A stretch of DNA of 64,000 bases from Cellulomonas shaoxiangyii (GTDB lineage: Bacteria; Actinomycetota; Actinomycetes; Actinomycetales; Cellulomonadaceae), in the NCBI RefSeq assembly GCF_004798685.1, contig NZ_CP039291.1, positions 1,860,001 to 1,924,000 of the forward strand. Reading direction: 5' to 3'. Shown piece after piece: positions 1 through 7,684 of this stretch. Position 1 is the first letter of the stretch. Each line of letters opens with the position of its first letter. Below the pieces are notes generated by a model. It ran no database searches. It was not told the DNA's origin and saw nothing but the letters and a program-made list of their open reading frames with translations. The translations under genes were made by a program, and so were the position numbers.

Positions 1-112
1 AGCCGAGCCCCGTGCAGGCGGCGAGGAGCTCGTCGGACAGGCCGAGGTCGGCGAAGGACTGGACACCGTCCGTCGGCATCGTGGCGTCGGCGGGCAGGGG
101 TGCGGACAGCAT
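1..112 (-). CDS. DEAD/DEAH-box RNA helicase, N-terminus only (runs off the window)
   Basis: Only the first 37 codons are present; the gene continues beyond base 1. The peptide contains a Q-motif-like stretch (F-A-D-L-G-L followed by D-E-L-L) typical of the amino end of DEAD-box ATP-dependent RNA helicases, which remodel RNA in the cytoplasm during cold or ribosome stress. Two in-frame ATGs are possible, at 112 and at 79; the second starts closer to the Q motif. No clear Shine-Dalgarno is seen before either. The family call rests on this short segment, so the subfamily (RhlE/DeaD-like or other) cannot be decided. Confidence 0.6.
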   Translation of the reverse strand, partial: MLSAPLPADATMPTDGVQSFADLGLSDELLAACTGLG

Positions 113-311
113 GGTGCTCAAGGGGGACCGTTCGGTCGGAGGGGTGGAGACGGGGCCGCCCGAAGGCGTCCTTCGACGTCGCTCACCCCGTAAACCCACA
201 CCTGGACCGCCGCACGGGCGGTCCGACACGCATCGGCGGCACACGGCGGCCCGGGGGCTCGCCGTCCCGCGCGGGGACGCGACACGACTCCTGTTGTCGG
301 GGACCACACTA
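113..311 (-). promoter_or_regulatory. Probable promoter and long structured 5' leader of the helicase gene
   Basis: No coding sequence is supported between the helicase start and the CoA-binding gene. A -10-like TAGTGT lies on the minus strand at 306-311. Initiation just downstream would give a leader of about 185 nt. That leader carries a perfect 8-bp hairpin (204-211 with 217-224, 5-nt loop). Long leaders are common on DEAD-box helicase messages; a regulatory role here is inference. No good -35 is visible. Confidence 0.35.
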
Positions 312-364
312 CCGGTGCGGCGCCCGCGGCGGGCGGACGGGGGTCGGTGACGTCCCGCACACGC

Positions 365-781
365 TCAGCCGAGGCCGCGGAGCCTGCCCTCGATGGCGGG
401 GCAGCGGTCCATCACGACGTCGAGCCCCGCGGTGCGCGCCCGGGCCGCCGCGGCCTCGTCGACGACCCCCAGCTGCAGCCACACGGCTCCGGCGCCGGCG
501 GCCACGGCCTCGTCGACGACCCCGCCCGCGATGCGGCTGTTGACGAAGATGTCGACGACGTCGGGCGGCGCGGGGAGGTCGGCCAGCCGGCGGACGCCCG
601 GCACGCCGTGCACCGTCGGGGCGCTCGGGTGGACCGGCACGACGGTGTGGCCCAGCCGCTGCAGGTACGCCGCCACCCCGTACGCGGCACGCGCGGTGTT
701 GGTGGAGAGGCCGACCACCGCCCACGTCGCGGGCGTGCGCAGGAGTCGGTCGACGACGTCCGGGTCCGCGGTGTGGCTCAT
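365..781 (-). CDS. CoA-binding domain protein (YccU-like)
   Basis: The protein has 138 residues and consists of one Rossmann-type CoA-binding domain. Near the start is the nucleotide-loop sequence AVVGLSTNTARAAYG, followed by the strand P-V-H-P and, later, D-I-F-V-N-S and W-L-Q-L-G-V. This matches the small YccU/YneT-type CoA-binding family, whose members are stand-alone versions of the succinyl-CoA-ligase CoA domain with no established reaction. The ATG at 781 gives the usual family length; longer readings upstream are low-complexity. It lies between the helicase and the divergent phosphatidyltransferase operon. Exact function is unknown. Confidence 0.85.
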   Translation of the reverse strand: MSHTADPDVVDRLLRTPATWAVVGLSTNTARAAYGVAAYLQRLGHTVVPVHPSAPTVHGVPGVRRLADLPAPPDVVDIFVNSRIAGGVVDEAVAAGAGAVWLQLGVVDEAAAARARTAGLDVVMDRCPAIEGRLRGLG

Positions 782-879
782 CGTCCGAGCGTGCCACCGC
801 CCTCGGCGGTGCGCGACGGGCGCACGGGTGCCCGGCCGGCGTCGCGGAGCGTCGCGGGAGGGCGTCGGTGCGGGTCGCA

Positions 880-885
880 TAGGAT
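880..885 (+). promoter_or_regulatory. -10 element for the phosphatidyltransferase/DUF881 operon
   Basis: TAGGAT stands 28 nt before the GTG start at 914, with a GGGGGAG ribosome binding site at 904-910 in between. No convincing -35 is visible. The spacing would give a leader of about 20 nt. Confidence 0.45.
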
Positions 886-913
886 CACGGGACAGACGAC
901 GACGGGGGAGGGC

Positions 914-1522
914 GTGACGGAGGAGTCGACGGTCAGCACGCGCGTCCTCACCGTCCCCAACGTCATCAGCCTCGCGCGGCTGCTCCTCGTCCCCGTGTTC
1001 GCCGTCCTCGTCGCGAACGGCGCGGACGCGTGGGCGCTCCTGGTGCTCGCCGTGTCGGGCGCCAGCGACTGGCTGGACGGCGTCCTCGCGCGCCGCATGC
1101 AGCAGGTGACGCGCCTCGGGCAGATGCTCGACCCCGCGGCCGACCGGCTCTTCATCCTCGTCACGCTGCTCGGGCTCGCGTGGCGGGGCACCGTCCCCGT
1201 GTGGCTGGTCGTCGTCCTCGTCGCCCGTGACGTGGTGCTCGCCGTCATGCTGCTCGTGCTGGCGCGCGCCGGGTACCCGCCTCTGCGCGTGCACCTGGCA
1301 GGCAAGGCGGGCACGTTCGTGCTGCTCTACGCCTTCCCGCTCCTGTTCCTCTCGCAGTGGCCGTCCACGGTCGGTCAGGCCGCCGGCGTGCTCGGCTGGG
1401 CGTGTGCGCTGTGGGGCGTGGCGCTCTACTGGTTCGCGGGCGTGCTCTACCTGGCCCAGGCGTGGACGGTCCTGCGGCGGGAGCGTCGCGAGCGCCTGCG
1501 TGACCGGGCGACGGCGTCATGA
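914..1522 (+). CDS. CDP-alcohol phosphatidyltransferase (PgsA/cardiolipin synthase type)
   Basis: This 202-residue integral membrane enzyme transfers a phosphatidyl group from CDP-diacylglycerol to an alcohol such as glycerol-3-phosphate or phosphatidylglycerol. The family signature D-x2-D-G-x2-A-R-x8-G-x3-D-x3-D is complete (residues about 52-75), so the metal-binding aspartates are intact. Four or five hydrophobic segments surround it. The GTG at 914 has a strong GGGGGAG site 3 nt upstream. It opens the block that corresponds to Rv1822 (pgsA2) onward in M. tuberculosis and overlaps the next gene by 4 bp (ATGA). Which alcohol it uses cannot be read from the sequence. Confidence 0.88.
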   Translation: MTEESTVSTRVLTVPNVISLARLLLVPVFAVLVANGADAWALLVLAVSGASDWLDGVLARRMQQVTRLGQMLDPAADRLFILVTLLGLAWRGTVPVWLVVVLVARDVVLAVMLLVLARAGYPPLRVHLAGKAGTFVLLYAFPLLFLSQWPSTVGQAAGVLGWACALWGVALYWFAGVLYLAQAWTVLRRERRERLRDRATAS

Positions 1523-2508
1523 ACCGGCGGCACTCGGAGCCGGGGCCGCGGCGCGCCGCCGACGCGTCGATGACGCTCATCAACGAGACGTACCGCCGCC
1601 CCCTCGACCCCGGGTACCAGGAGGTGGCGGACCGCCGACGGGCGGGGACGGCCCCGCGCCGGACCGTCCGCGGCGGTGCCGCGCTGCTCGTCCTCGCCGT
1701 CGCGCTCGGCGCGTTCGCGACGTCCGCCGCCACGGCGCTGCGTCGTCCGCCGCCTGCGGTCCTCGAGGCGCGCGCCCTCCTGGAGACCGAGATCCGTGAG
1801 CGGATCGACCGCGCCGAGTTGCTGCGCGACGCGAACGCGCTCCTGGCGGCCGAGGTCACCGGGCTGCAGACCGCCGCGGCCTCGAGCGAGGACCCCGCCC
1901 TGCTCGCACAGCTGCAGCAGGACGCGGTTCCCGGCGGCCGCGTGCCGGTCGTCGGGCCCGGCCTGCAGATCGTCCTGACGGACTGGGTGCCGGGGCCGGG
2001 CGAGCAGGAGAACCCCGACAACCGTGTGCAGGACGTCGACCTCCAGCTGCTGGCCAACGGCCTGTGGGCGGCCGGCGCCGAGGCCATCGCCATCAACGGC
2101 GCGCGCCTGACCTCGACGACGGCCATCCGCAGTGCCGGTGCCGCCGTCCTCGTCGACCTGCGGCCGCTCGGCAGCCCGTACACCGTGGAGGCGATCGGTG
2201 ACGCCGCCGGTCTGCAGACCGGGCTCGCCCGCGGGGTCGCCGGGCAGCGGCTGGCCAGCTTGCGCCAGCAGTTCCGCATCGGCGTGGAGGTCACCCCGGA
2301 GAAGGATCTCGAGCTGCCCGCCGCGGGCTCTGCCACGTTGCGCTCCGCGCGGGTGCTGGGCGACGCCGGTGCCACGGGCACGGTGCCCGATCCGACCGCC
2401 CGCTCGACGGCGGGTGCGGCCGCTCGGGGGAGCGCCGCAGACGCTCTTGGGCCCGTGTTGCGCGATGTGGCAGTGTCGTCGGGTCCGGACGGAGGGGAGC
2501 GCTCGTGA
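1519..2508 (+). CDS. DUF881 family membrane protein (first copy)
   Basis: The protein has 329 residues. After a charged N-terminus comes one transmembrane helix (about residues 55-72), then a coiled-coil stretch rich in E, R and L (about 80-120), then the DUF881 domain containing L-Q-I-V-L-T-D, the central D-L-Q-L-L-A-N-G-L-W and G-A-E-A-I-A-I-N-G. This topology of single anchor, coiled coil and extracytoplasmic domain is typical of the family, whose role is not established; an envelope or division-linked role has been suggested by its neighbours. It is translationally coupled on both sides (ATGA upstream, GTGA downstream). Confidence 0.87.
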   Translation: MNRRHSEPGPRRAADASMTLINETYRRPLDPGYQEVADRRRAGTAPRRTVRGGAALLVLAVALGAFATSAATALRRPPPAVLEARALLETEIRERIDRAELLRDANALLAAEVTGLQTAAASSEDPALLAQLQQDAVPGGRVPVVGPGLQIVLTDWVPGPGEQENPDNRVQDVDLQLLANGLWAAGAEAIAINGARLTSTTAIRSAGAAVLVDLRPLGSPYTVEAIGDAAGLQTGLARGVAGQRLASLRQQFRIGVEVTPEKDLELPAAGSATLRSARVLGDAGATGTVPDPTARSTAGAAARGSAADALGPVLRDVAVSSGPDGGERS

Positions 2509-2837
2509 TCGCGGTGATCGGACTCCTGCTCGGCGTGGTCGCCGGGCTGCTCATCGAGCCGACCGTGCCCGCGAACCTCCAGCCGTACCTGCCGATCGCC
2601 GTCGTGGCCGCGCTCGACGCGCTCTTCGGCGGGCTGCGCGCCTTCCTGGACGGCATCTTCGACGAGCGCGTCTTCCTCACGTCGTTCCTGTCGAACGTCG
2701 TCGTCGCCGCGCTGATCGTGTTCCTCGGCGACCAGCTGGGCGTCGGCTCGCAGATGACGACGGCGGTCATCGTCGTCCTCGGCATCCGGATCTTCTCCAA
2801 CGCCGCGTCCATCCGGCGCCACCTGTTCAAGGCATGA
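2505..2837 (+). CDS. sbp: Small basic protein Sbp (DUF1290), membrane protein
   Basis: The protein has 110 residues and three hydrophobic segments, beginning MIAVIGLLLGVVAGLL and containing the conserved L-P-I-A-V-V-A-A-L-D-A-L-F-G-G stretch of the DUF1290/Sbp family. GTG at 2505 is preceded by GGAGGGGAG and overlaps the upstream stop as GTGA. Sitting between two DUF881 genes is the standard actinobacterial arrangement (compare Rv1823-Rv1825) and suggests a membrane complex of the three proteins; that complex is inference. Confidence 0.9.
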   Translation: MIAVIGLLLGVVAGLLIEPTVPANLQPYLPIAVVAALDALFGGLRAFLDGIFDERVFLTSFLSNVVVAALIVFLGDQLGVGSQMTTAVIVVLGIRIFSNAASIRRHLFKA

Positions 2838-4045
2838 CCACCGAGGGACCGGGCATGGCGGCGGCCGGTGACGGTCGGTCCGCGGGGCGCCCTGCGGACC
2901 GTGGCGCCGACGGCGGCGCGGCCGACCGCGCGCCGGAGGAGGCGCCCGTCGTCGACCCCCGCGACCCGCTGGGCCTCGGTGACCTCGACGCGCCGGCCGA
3001 GCACGGGTCGCAGGGCGCGCCGGCGACCGCGGACGAGCCGCGCGACGCGGACCCGGCCGGCGAGACGGACCCGGGCGGGACCGCGGACTCGGGCGGCGAC
3101 GCGGATCCGGGCGACGGCGCGGCGGTCCGCGAGGACGACCCCGACATGCCCCGGGCAGTCGCCGACGACCCGGTCGACGCCGGCCCGGACGGGAACGCCG
3201 ACCCCGACGAGGCCGACCCCGACGAGGTGAGCCCGGTCGCCGCGGGGCCGGCCGCGGTGGAGCAGGACGCGCCCGACACGGCTGCGCCGCCCCCCGACAC
3301 GACCGCTGCCCTGCCCGCGGCCGAGCGTCCGGCGTGGACCCGGCTCGCGCACGCGATGCGGCCACGGACCACCACGGGCCAGCTCCTGACGGCGGCCCTC
3401 TGCGCCCTCCTGGGCTTCGCTCTCGTCGTCCAGGTGCGCCAGACGACGGACACGCACCTCGGCGCCTTGCGGCAGGACGACCTCGTGCGTCTGCTGGACG
3501 AGACGACGACCCGCTCGGACGAGCTGACGCGCGAGGCCGCGGACCTGCAGCGGGAGCGCGACGAGCTGCTGTCCGGCTCGGACCGGCAGCAGGCCGCGCT
3601 CGACGCGGCGCGCCGCAACGCCGCCACGCAGGGGATCCTCACGGGCCGGCTGCCGGCGACCGGGCCGGGCGTGGAGATCACCCTGACCGAGGCCGAGCCG
3701 AGCATCCGTGCCGGCACGATGCTGCACGTCCTCGAGGAGCTGCGGAACGCGGGTGCGGAGGCGATCCAGCTCAACGACCAGCGCGTGACGGCGAGCAGCG
3801 CGTTCACGGGGTCGGCGGGTGCGGTCGTCCTCGACGGCGTCACGCTCAGCACGCCGTACCGCTGGCGGGTGATCGGCGAGCCCGACACGATCGCCACTGC
3901 GCTCGAGATCCCCGGCGGTGCGATCGCCACCGTCCGCGCCGACGGCGGGCGGGGGACGGTCGAGACCATGGACCGGGTGGACGTCACGGCGGTGCGCCGG
4001 CTGCCGGACCCGGTCCACGCCACGCCCGTGCCCGACGAGGGCTGA
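2834..4045 (+). CDS. DUF881 family membrane protein (second copy) with long acidic N-terminus
   Basis: The protein has 403 residues. Residues 1 to about 170 are a low-complexity cytoplasmic region dominated by D, P, G, A and E. A single transmembrane helix follows at about 183-202, then a coiled coil (about 215-260) and the DUF881 domain with G-V-E-I-T-L-T-E, L-E-E-L-R-N-A-G-A-E-A-I-Q-L-N and a C-terminal I-G-E-P segment. The start ATG overlaps the sbp stop as ATGA. The acidic tail is much longer than in the first copy and is probably disordered. Confidence 0.87.
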   Translation: MTTEGPGMAAAGDGRSAGRPADRGADGGAADRAPEEAPVVDPRDPLGLGDLDAPAEHGSQGAPATADEPRDADPAGETDPGGTADSGGDADPGDGAAVREDDPDMPRAVADDPVDAGPDGNADPDEADPDEVSPVAAGPAAVEQDAPDTAAPPPDTTAALPAAERPAWTRLAHAMRPRTTTGQLLTAALCALLGFALVVQVRQTTDTHLGALRQDDLVRLLDETTTRSDELTREAADLQRERDELLSGSDRQQAALDAARRNAATQGILTGRLPATGPGVEITLTEAEPSIRAGTMLHVLEELRNAGAEAIQLNDQRVTASSAFTGSAGAVVLDGVTLSTPYRWRVIGEPDTIATALEIPGGAIATVRADGGRGTVETMDRVDVTAVRRLPDPVHATPVPDEG

Positions 4046-4117
4046 CGGGGGTGGTCGCGCCGCGGCTCGTCACCCGGTCAGGTGCTCCGTGTGCTGCACG
4101 TACGTGCCGGGAGCACA

Positions 4118-4123
4118 TAGGGT
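4118..4123 (+). promoter_or_regulatory. -10 element for the FHA/ftsR genes
   Basis: TAGGGT lies in the 144-bp gap after the DUF881 gene, about 66 nt before the FHA start codon. No clear -35 is present. The gap shows no reading frame for the gcvH gene expected here from mycobacterial order. Confidence 0.35.
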
Positions 4124-4189
4124 GAGAGCCGCGACGGCGGGGTCGAGGCGGGAGCGTCCACGTGCCTGCCACCGACACGGGAGGTGCAC

Positions 4190-4663
4190 ATGAGCGACGA
4201 TCGACCGGCTCCGGCCGGAGGGTTGCCGACGTACCGCGGCGACGGCCCCGACACGACCGTCAGCTTCGGCTCGCTCGAAGCGGTGGACCAGGAGGCCCCC
4301 GCACGGGTCGGCCTGACGTCCGACGAGTCAGCCGCGGTGCAGGCGCTGCCGCCGACGTCCGCACTGCTGATCATGCAGCGCGGACCGAGCTCGGGAGCAC
4401 GCTTCCTGCTCGACGCGGAGCGCACGACGGCCGGCCGCAGCACCCGCGCCGACATCTTCCTCGACGACGTGACGGTGTCGCGCAAGCACGCCGACTTCGT
4501 GCGTGAGGGCAACCAGTTCGTCGTCCGGGACATCGGGTCGCTGAACGGGACCTACGTCAACCGCGCGCGGATCGACCAGGCGGTCCTGCGAGCGGGGGAC
4601 GAGGTGCAGATCGGCAAGTACCGCATGACGTTCCACCCCAGCCCGCACCGTGACGCCTCCTGA
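4190..4663 (+). CDS. garA: FHA domain protein, GarA/OdhI-like
   Basis: The protein has 157 residues. The C-terminal half is a complete FHA phosphothreonine-binding domain: G-R-S-T, then S-R-K-H-A-D-F, then S-L-N-G-T-Y-V-N. The N-terminal tail has D-T-T-V-S-F at residues 21-26, resembling the ETTS phosphorylation motif of mycobacterial GarA and corynebacterial OdhI, where a Ser/Thr kinase phosphorylates one threonine and the FHA domain folds onto it, relieving inhibition of 2-oxoglutarate dehydrogenase and glutamate dehydrogenase. The motif is divergent, so that role is inferred. ATG at 4190 follows GGAGGT (4180-4185). It overlaps the next gene by 14 bp and sits in the order FHA-ftsR-nuclease-MerR. 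Confidence 0.88.
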   Translation: MSDDRPAPAGGLPTYRGDGPDTTVSFGSLEAVDQEAPARVGLTSDESAAVQALPPTSALLIMQRGPSSGARFLLDAERTTAGRSTRADIFLDDVTVSRKHADFVREGNQFVVRDIGSLNGTYVNRARIDQAVLRAGDEVQIGKYRMTFHPSPHRDAS

Positions 4664-5453
4664 CGGCGCCGCCGCGCGCGCGCTCGCGACCCGGCAGACC
4701 CGTCCCCAGGGCGGGGACACGGCCACGGACTCGAGCGCGGCGCCGGTTGCCGAGCCCTGGCCCCGCGGGCTGTCGCGGCGCGCGAGCATGCGGATCTCCG
4801 ACGTGCTCGCCGCTCTGCGGCTCGAGTTCCCGGCCGTGACGACGTCGAAGCTGCGGTTCCTTGAGGAGCAGGGGCTCGTCTCGCCCGTGCGCACGCCCTC
4901 CGGGTACCGGCAGTACTCGCCGGCCGACGTGGAGCGCCTGCGGTTCGTGCTGCGCCAGCAGCGGGACAAGTACATGCCGCTCAAGGTCATCGGCGAGCGT
5001 CTGGCCGAGCTGGACGCGGGGGCGGAGGACGGGGACGCACCGCCGCGCGCCCGGCTCGCGACGAGCGACGGCGTCGCCAGGACGCCCGACCGCCTCACGG
5101 CAGACAGGCTCGCGCAGGACGCACGCGTCCCCCGGGAGCTGGTCGAGGACCTGGTCGCGCAGGGCGTCCTGCGACCCGACCAGCGCGGGGTGTTCGACGC
5201 GTGGGCGCGGGAGGTGGTCGTGGCCGCGGCTGCGCTCGCCGAGCACGGCATCGACCCTCGCCACCTGCGCGCGTTCCGCGCGGCGGCGGACCGTCAGGCG
5301 GACCTCGTCGACCAGGTGGTGGCGCCGTGGCGCGGCCAGCGCAGCGTGTCCGCACGGGCGCGGGCGTCCACGCTGGCCGCGGAGGTGGGGGAGCTCTGCG
5401 CGCAGATGCACACCGCGCTGCTGCGCTCGTCCGTGGCCGACCTGACGCCCTGA
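4650..5453 (+). CDS. ftsR: MerR-family transcriptional regulator, FtsR/Rv1828-like
   Basis: The longest reading has 267 residues. An N-terminal winged helix of MerR type begins at M-R-I-S-D-V-L-A-A-L-R and continues through S-K-L-R-F-L-E-E-Q-G-L-V and S-G-Y-R-Q-Y-S. The C-terminal half contains E-H-G-I-D-P-R-H-L-R-A-F-R-A-A-A-D-R-Q, characteristic of the actinobacterial FtsR group; FtsR in Corynebacterium activates ftsZ. The GTG at 4650 overlaps the FHA gene, but the ATG at 4788 directly before the winged helix is an equally plausible start, because the 46 residues between are low-complexity. Confidence 0.87.
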   Translation: MTPPDGAAARALATRQTRPQGGDTATDSSAAPVAEPWPRGLSRRASMRISDVLAALRLEFPAVTTSKLRFLEEQGLVSPVRTPSGYRQYSPADVERLRFVLRQQRDKYMPLKVIGERLAELDAGAEDGDAPPRARLATSDGVARTPDRLTADRLAQDARVPRELVEDLVAQGVLRPDQRGVFDAWAREVVVAAAALAEHGIDPRHLRAFRAAADRQADLVDQVVAPWRGQRSVSARARASTLAAEVGELCAQMHTALLRSSVADLTP

Positions 5454-5539
5454 CCCGTCGCCTGACCGCCTGCCCGACGCCGCCCCGGGGGGCCGACGCG
5501 CCGTGCCCGGCTCGGGCAGACGTGGCCGCTGCGGCGTCG

Positions 5540-5545
5540 TAGCGT
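5540..5545 (+). promoter_or_regulatory. Leaderless -10 element for the bifunctional nuclease gene
   Basis: TAGCGT ends exactly 6 nt before the GTG at 5552, so the transcript would begin at or next to the start codon. The GGAGG in between is too close to serve as a normal ribosome binding site on such a transcript. Confidence 0.55.
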
Positions 5546-5551
5546 GGAGGC

Positions 5552-6076
5552 GTGGCCGACGATCCCGAGCTGGTGCCGGTGGAGGTCGTCGGCGTGCGCA
5601 CGCACCTGGCCGACGACGAGATCGTCGTGCTCCTGCTGGACCCGGACGCGGCGCTGCTCGTCCCCATCCTCATCGGCCCGAGCGAGGCCTCGGCGATCGC
5701 GGCCGCGCAGGCGGGCGTCGTCCCGCCGCGCCCGATGACGCACGACCTGCTGCGCGACGCGCTCGCCGCCGCGGGCGCCCCCGTGGTGCACGTGGAGATC
5801 ACCAGCCTCGAGGACGGCGTGTTCCATGCGGCCCTCGTGCTGCACGGGGGGCAGCGCGTCGACTCGCGCGCGTCCGACGCCATCGCGGTCGCCCTGCGGT
5901 TCGACTGCCCGGTGCTGTGCTCGGCCGAGGTCGTGGCCGTCGCCGGCGTCGAGGTGCGGCCGGCCACGAGCGAGGAGGACCTCGCACAGTTCCGCGAGTT
6001 CCTCGACCAGGTGTCGGCCGAGGACTTCGAGACGGGGAACGAGCCGGGACCCGAGCAGGGCGGGCGCGACACCTGA
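5552..6076 (+). CDS. Bifunctional nuclease family protein (DUF151)
   Basis: The protein has 174 residues and one BFN domain: near the start V-E-V-V-G-V-R, then L-L-D-P-D-A-A-L-L-V-P-I-L-I-G, the helix S-E-A-S-A-I-A-A-A-Q-A-G, the segment P-R-P-M-T-H-D-L, and the signature S-R-A-S-D-A-I-A-V-A-L-R. Family members have been described as having DNase and RNase activity, but their cellular role in actinobacteria (Rv1829 orthologues) is unclear. The C-terminal 30 residues are acidic and variable. It lies between two MerR-family genes, as in mycobacteria. Confidence 0.9.
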   Translation: MADDPELVPVEVVGVRTHLADDEIVVLLLDPDAALLVPILIGPSEASAIAAAQAGVVPPRPMTHDLLRDALAAAGAPVVHVEITSLEDGVFHAALVLHGGQRVDSRASDAIAVALRFDCPVLCSAEVVAVAGVEVRPATSEEDLAQFREFLDQVSAEDFETGNEPGPEQGGRDT

Positions 6077-6097
6077 CCGGTGTCCGGCCAACCCTGC

Positions 6098-6113
6098 ACC
6101 TCAGCCTGAAGGT
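6098..6113. promoter_or_regulatory. Imperfect dyad upstream of the second MerR gene, possible operator
   Basis: ACCTCAG and CTGAAGGT face each other around a single C, forming an inverted repeat with one bulged base. It lies 34 bp upstream of the -35 at 6148. Autoregulation by a MerR-type protein is inference; MerR proteins more often bind between -35 and -10. Confidence 0.3.
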
Positions 6114-6147
6114 AAGACATGCAGGGGCGACACGCCGGGCCCGTTCG

Positions 6148-6176
6148 TTGCGGTCCGGTCGGTGCGGGCCTAGCGT
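6148..6176 (+). promoter_or_regulatory. Housekeeping promoter for the second MerR gene
   Basis: TTGCGG (6148-6153) and TAGCGT (6171-6176) are separated by 17 bp, a good match to the actinobacterial principal-sigma consensus. The expected transcription start near 6183 leaves a leader of about 50 nt with GGAGGG at 6221-6226. Confidence 0.6.
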
Positions 6177-6232
6177 TGCAGCAGATCGAGAAGGAGCGCG
6201 CCCGCCCCGCGGACGCCGACGGAGGGCGCGTG

Positions 6233-6817
6233 GTGAGCAACGAGACTGCCGAGAACTCCGGACCCGTACCGCAGCGAGCGCAGGGTCTGCTGTTCGACGA
6301 CGACCTCCCCGACCTCGACGTCGCGACGGGGTACCGCGGGCCGACGGCGTGCCGCGCGGCCGGCATCACCTACCGTCAGCTTGACTACTGGGCGCGCACC
6401 GGGCTGGTCGAGCCGTCGATCCGCCCCGCCACCGGTTCCGGCACGCAGCGGCTCTACAGCTTCCGGGACATCCTCGTCCTCAAGGTCGTCAAGCGGCTGC
6501 TGGACACGGGTGTGTCCCTCCAGCAGATCCGCGCCGCGGTCAGCCACCTGCGCGAGCGCGGCGTGGACGACCTCGCCCAGATCACGCTGATGTCCGACGG
6601 CGCGAGCGTCTACGAGTGCACGTCCGCCGACGAGGTCATCGACCTGGTGCAGGGCGGTCAGGGCGTGTTCGGCATCGCCGTCGGGCGTGTGTGGCGCGAG
6701 GTCGAGGGCACGCTCGCCGAGCTCCCGACCGAGCGGGCCGAGGACGACACCCCGGTGGCCGTCCCGAACCCGCGGGACGAGCTCGCGCTGCGGCGCCAGG
6801 CGCGCACCGCCGGCTGA
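6233..6817 (+). CDS. MerR-family transcriptional regulator (Rv1830-like)
   Basis: The protein has 194 residues. A MerR winged helix occupies about residues 33-105, with A-C-R-A-A-G-I-T-Y-R-Q-L-D-Y-W-A-R-T-G-L-V and R-L-Y-S-F-R-D-I-L-V-L-K-V-V-K-R-L-L. The C-terminal part lacks effector cysteines, as in the Rv1830 group, whose mycobacterial members are linked to growth and division control. GTG at 6233 was chosen because GGAGGG ends 6 nt upstream; GTG at 6230 is also possible. A longer reading from 6119 would run through the promoter. The gene ends at a strong terminator shared with the converging ParA-like gene. Confidence 0.87.
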   Translation: MSNETAENSGPVPQRAQGLLFDDDLPDLDVATGYRGPTACRAAGITYRQLDYWARTGLVEPSIRPATGSGTQRLYSFRDILVLKVVKRLLDTGVSLQQIRAAVSHLRERGVDDLAQITLMSDGASVYECTSADEVIDLVQGGQGVFGIAVGRVWREVEGTLAELPTERAEDDTPVAVPNPRDELALRRQARTAG

Positions 6818-6834
6818 CGAGACCACGACGCACC

Positions 6835-6870
6835 ACGACGCCCCGACCGGAGACCCGGTCGGGGCGTCGT
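6835..6870. terminator. Bidirectional terminator between converging genes
   Basis: A perfect 16-bp stem (6835-6850 with 6855-6870) has a 4-nt AGAC loop. Further CGTCGTGGTG-type complementarity lies outside it. It separates the MerR gene and the ParA-like gene, which converge here. Confidence 0.75.
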
Positions 6871-6916
6871 CGTCGTGGTGGTGCGGACGAGCCGTCGCGC
6901 GGGCGCGACGGGGAGG

Positions 6917-7684
6917 TCAGCGCCGGGGCGCTCGGAGCGCGCGCTCGAGCAGCTGGTCGAACACGTCGGCGAGCTCGGCAGCGGCGGCACCCGGCCACGC
7001 GTGCACCGGCTGCGCGGCGCCCTGTGCCTGCTGCAGCGCTGCGCGCTCGGGGATGGTGGGGGAGAGGAGGAGCGGCCCGTACAAGGTCTGCAGCTCCTGC
7101 AGCCGGTACGCCTGCTCGACGGACCGGAGGCGGACGCGGTTCACCGCGATGCCGAGCGGCTGGAGCGCGGGCGCCGACCCGCGCCGCAGCTCGTCGATCG
7201 TGCGCATCGCCCGGCCGACGGCCATGACGGCGAACAGCCCCGGCTCGGTGACGACCACGGCGCGGTCGCAGGCCGTCAGACCCGTGCGGGTGAGTCCACC
7301 CAGCGACGGCGGGCAGTCGATGAGCACGAGGTCGTAGCCGGCGACCCACGACAGCGCGTGGCGCAACCGGTCGAGGTCGTCGTCGTCGACCCGGTCGTGC
7401 AGGACCGAGCGCTCGGAGCCGGCCAGCACGTCGAGGCCGCGCGCCGACCAGCTCGACGCGACGGTCGCAGCGGCGACGGTCGCGTCGGACGGGGCGTCGA
7501 GCACCGACGCCACGTCGCCCGCCGCGGCCCCCGTGGCGCCGAGCGCCATCGTCGAGTCGCCCTGCGGGTCGAGGTCGACGACCAGCGTGCGCAGGCCGCG
7601 CTCGAGGGCTGCGGAGGCCAGCCCGAGGGTCACCGAGGTCTTGCCGACACCACCTTTGAGGCTGCACACACCGAGGACGAGCAC
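6917..7684 (-). CDS. ParA/MinD-like P-loop ATPase
   Basis: The protein has 255 residues. The deviant Walker A motif K-G-G-V-G-K-T-S lies near residue 10, the A-prime motif V-V-D-L-D-P-Q-G-D-S-T at about 40, and Walker B V-L-I-D-C-P-P-S-L at about 120. These mark the ParA/Soj family of ATP-driven partition and positioning ATPases. No parB partner or parS site is adjacent, so this is an orphan ParA; it is not evidently the chromosomal parA. The GTG at 7684 is chosen because minus-strand TACCGT ends 6 nt upstream (leaderless pattern); a longer frame to 7729 lacks support. Confidence 0.85.
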   Translation of the reverse strand: MLVLGVCSLKGGVGKTSVTLGLASAALERGLRTLVVDLDPQGDSTMALGATGAAAGDVASVLDAPSDATVAAATVASSWSARGLDVLAGSERSVLHDRVDDDDLDRLRHALSWVAGYDLVLIDCPPSLGGLTRTGLTACDRAVVVTEPGLFAVMAVGRAMRTIDELRRGSAPALQPLGIAVNRVRLRSVEQAYRLQELQTLYGPLLLSPTIPERAALQQAQGAAQPVHAWPGAAAAELADVFDQLLERALRAPRR

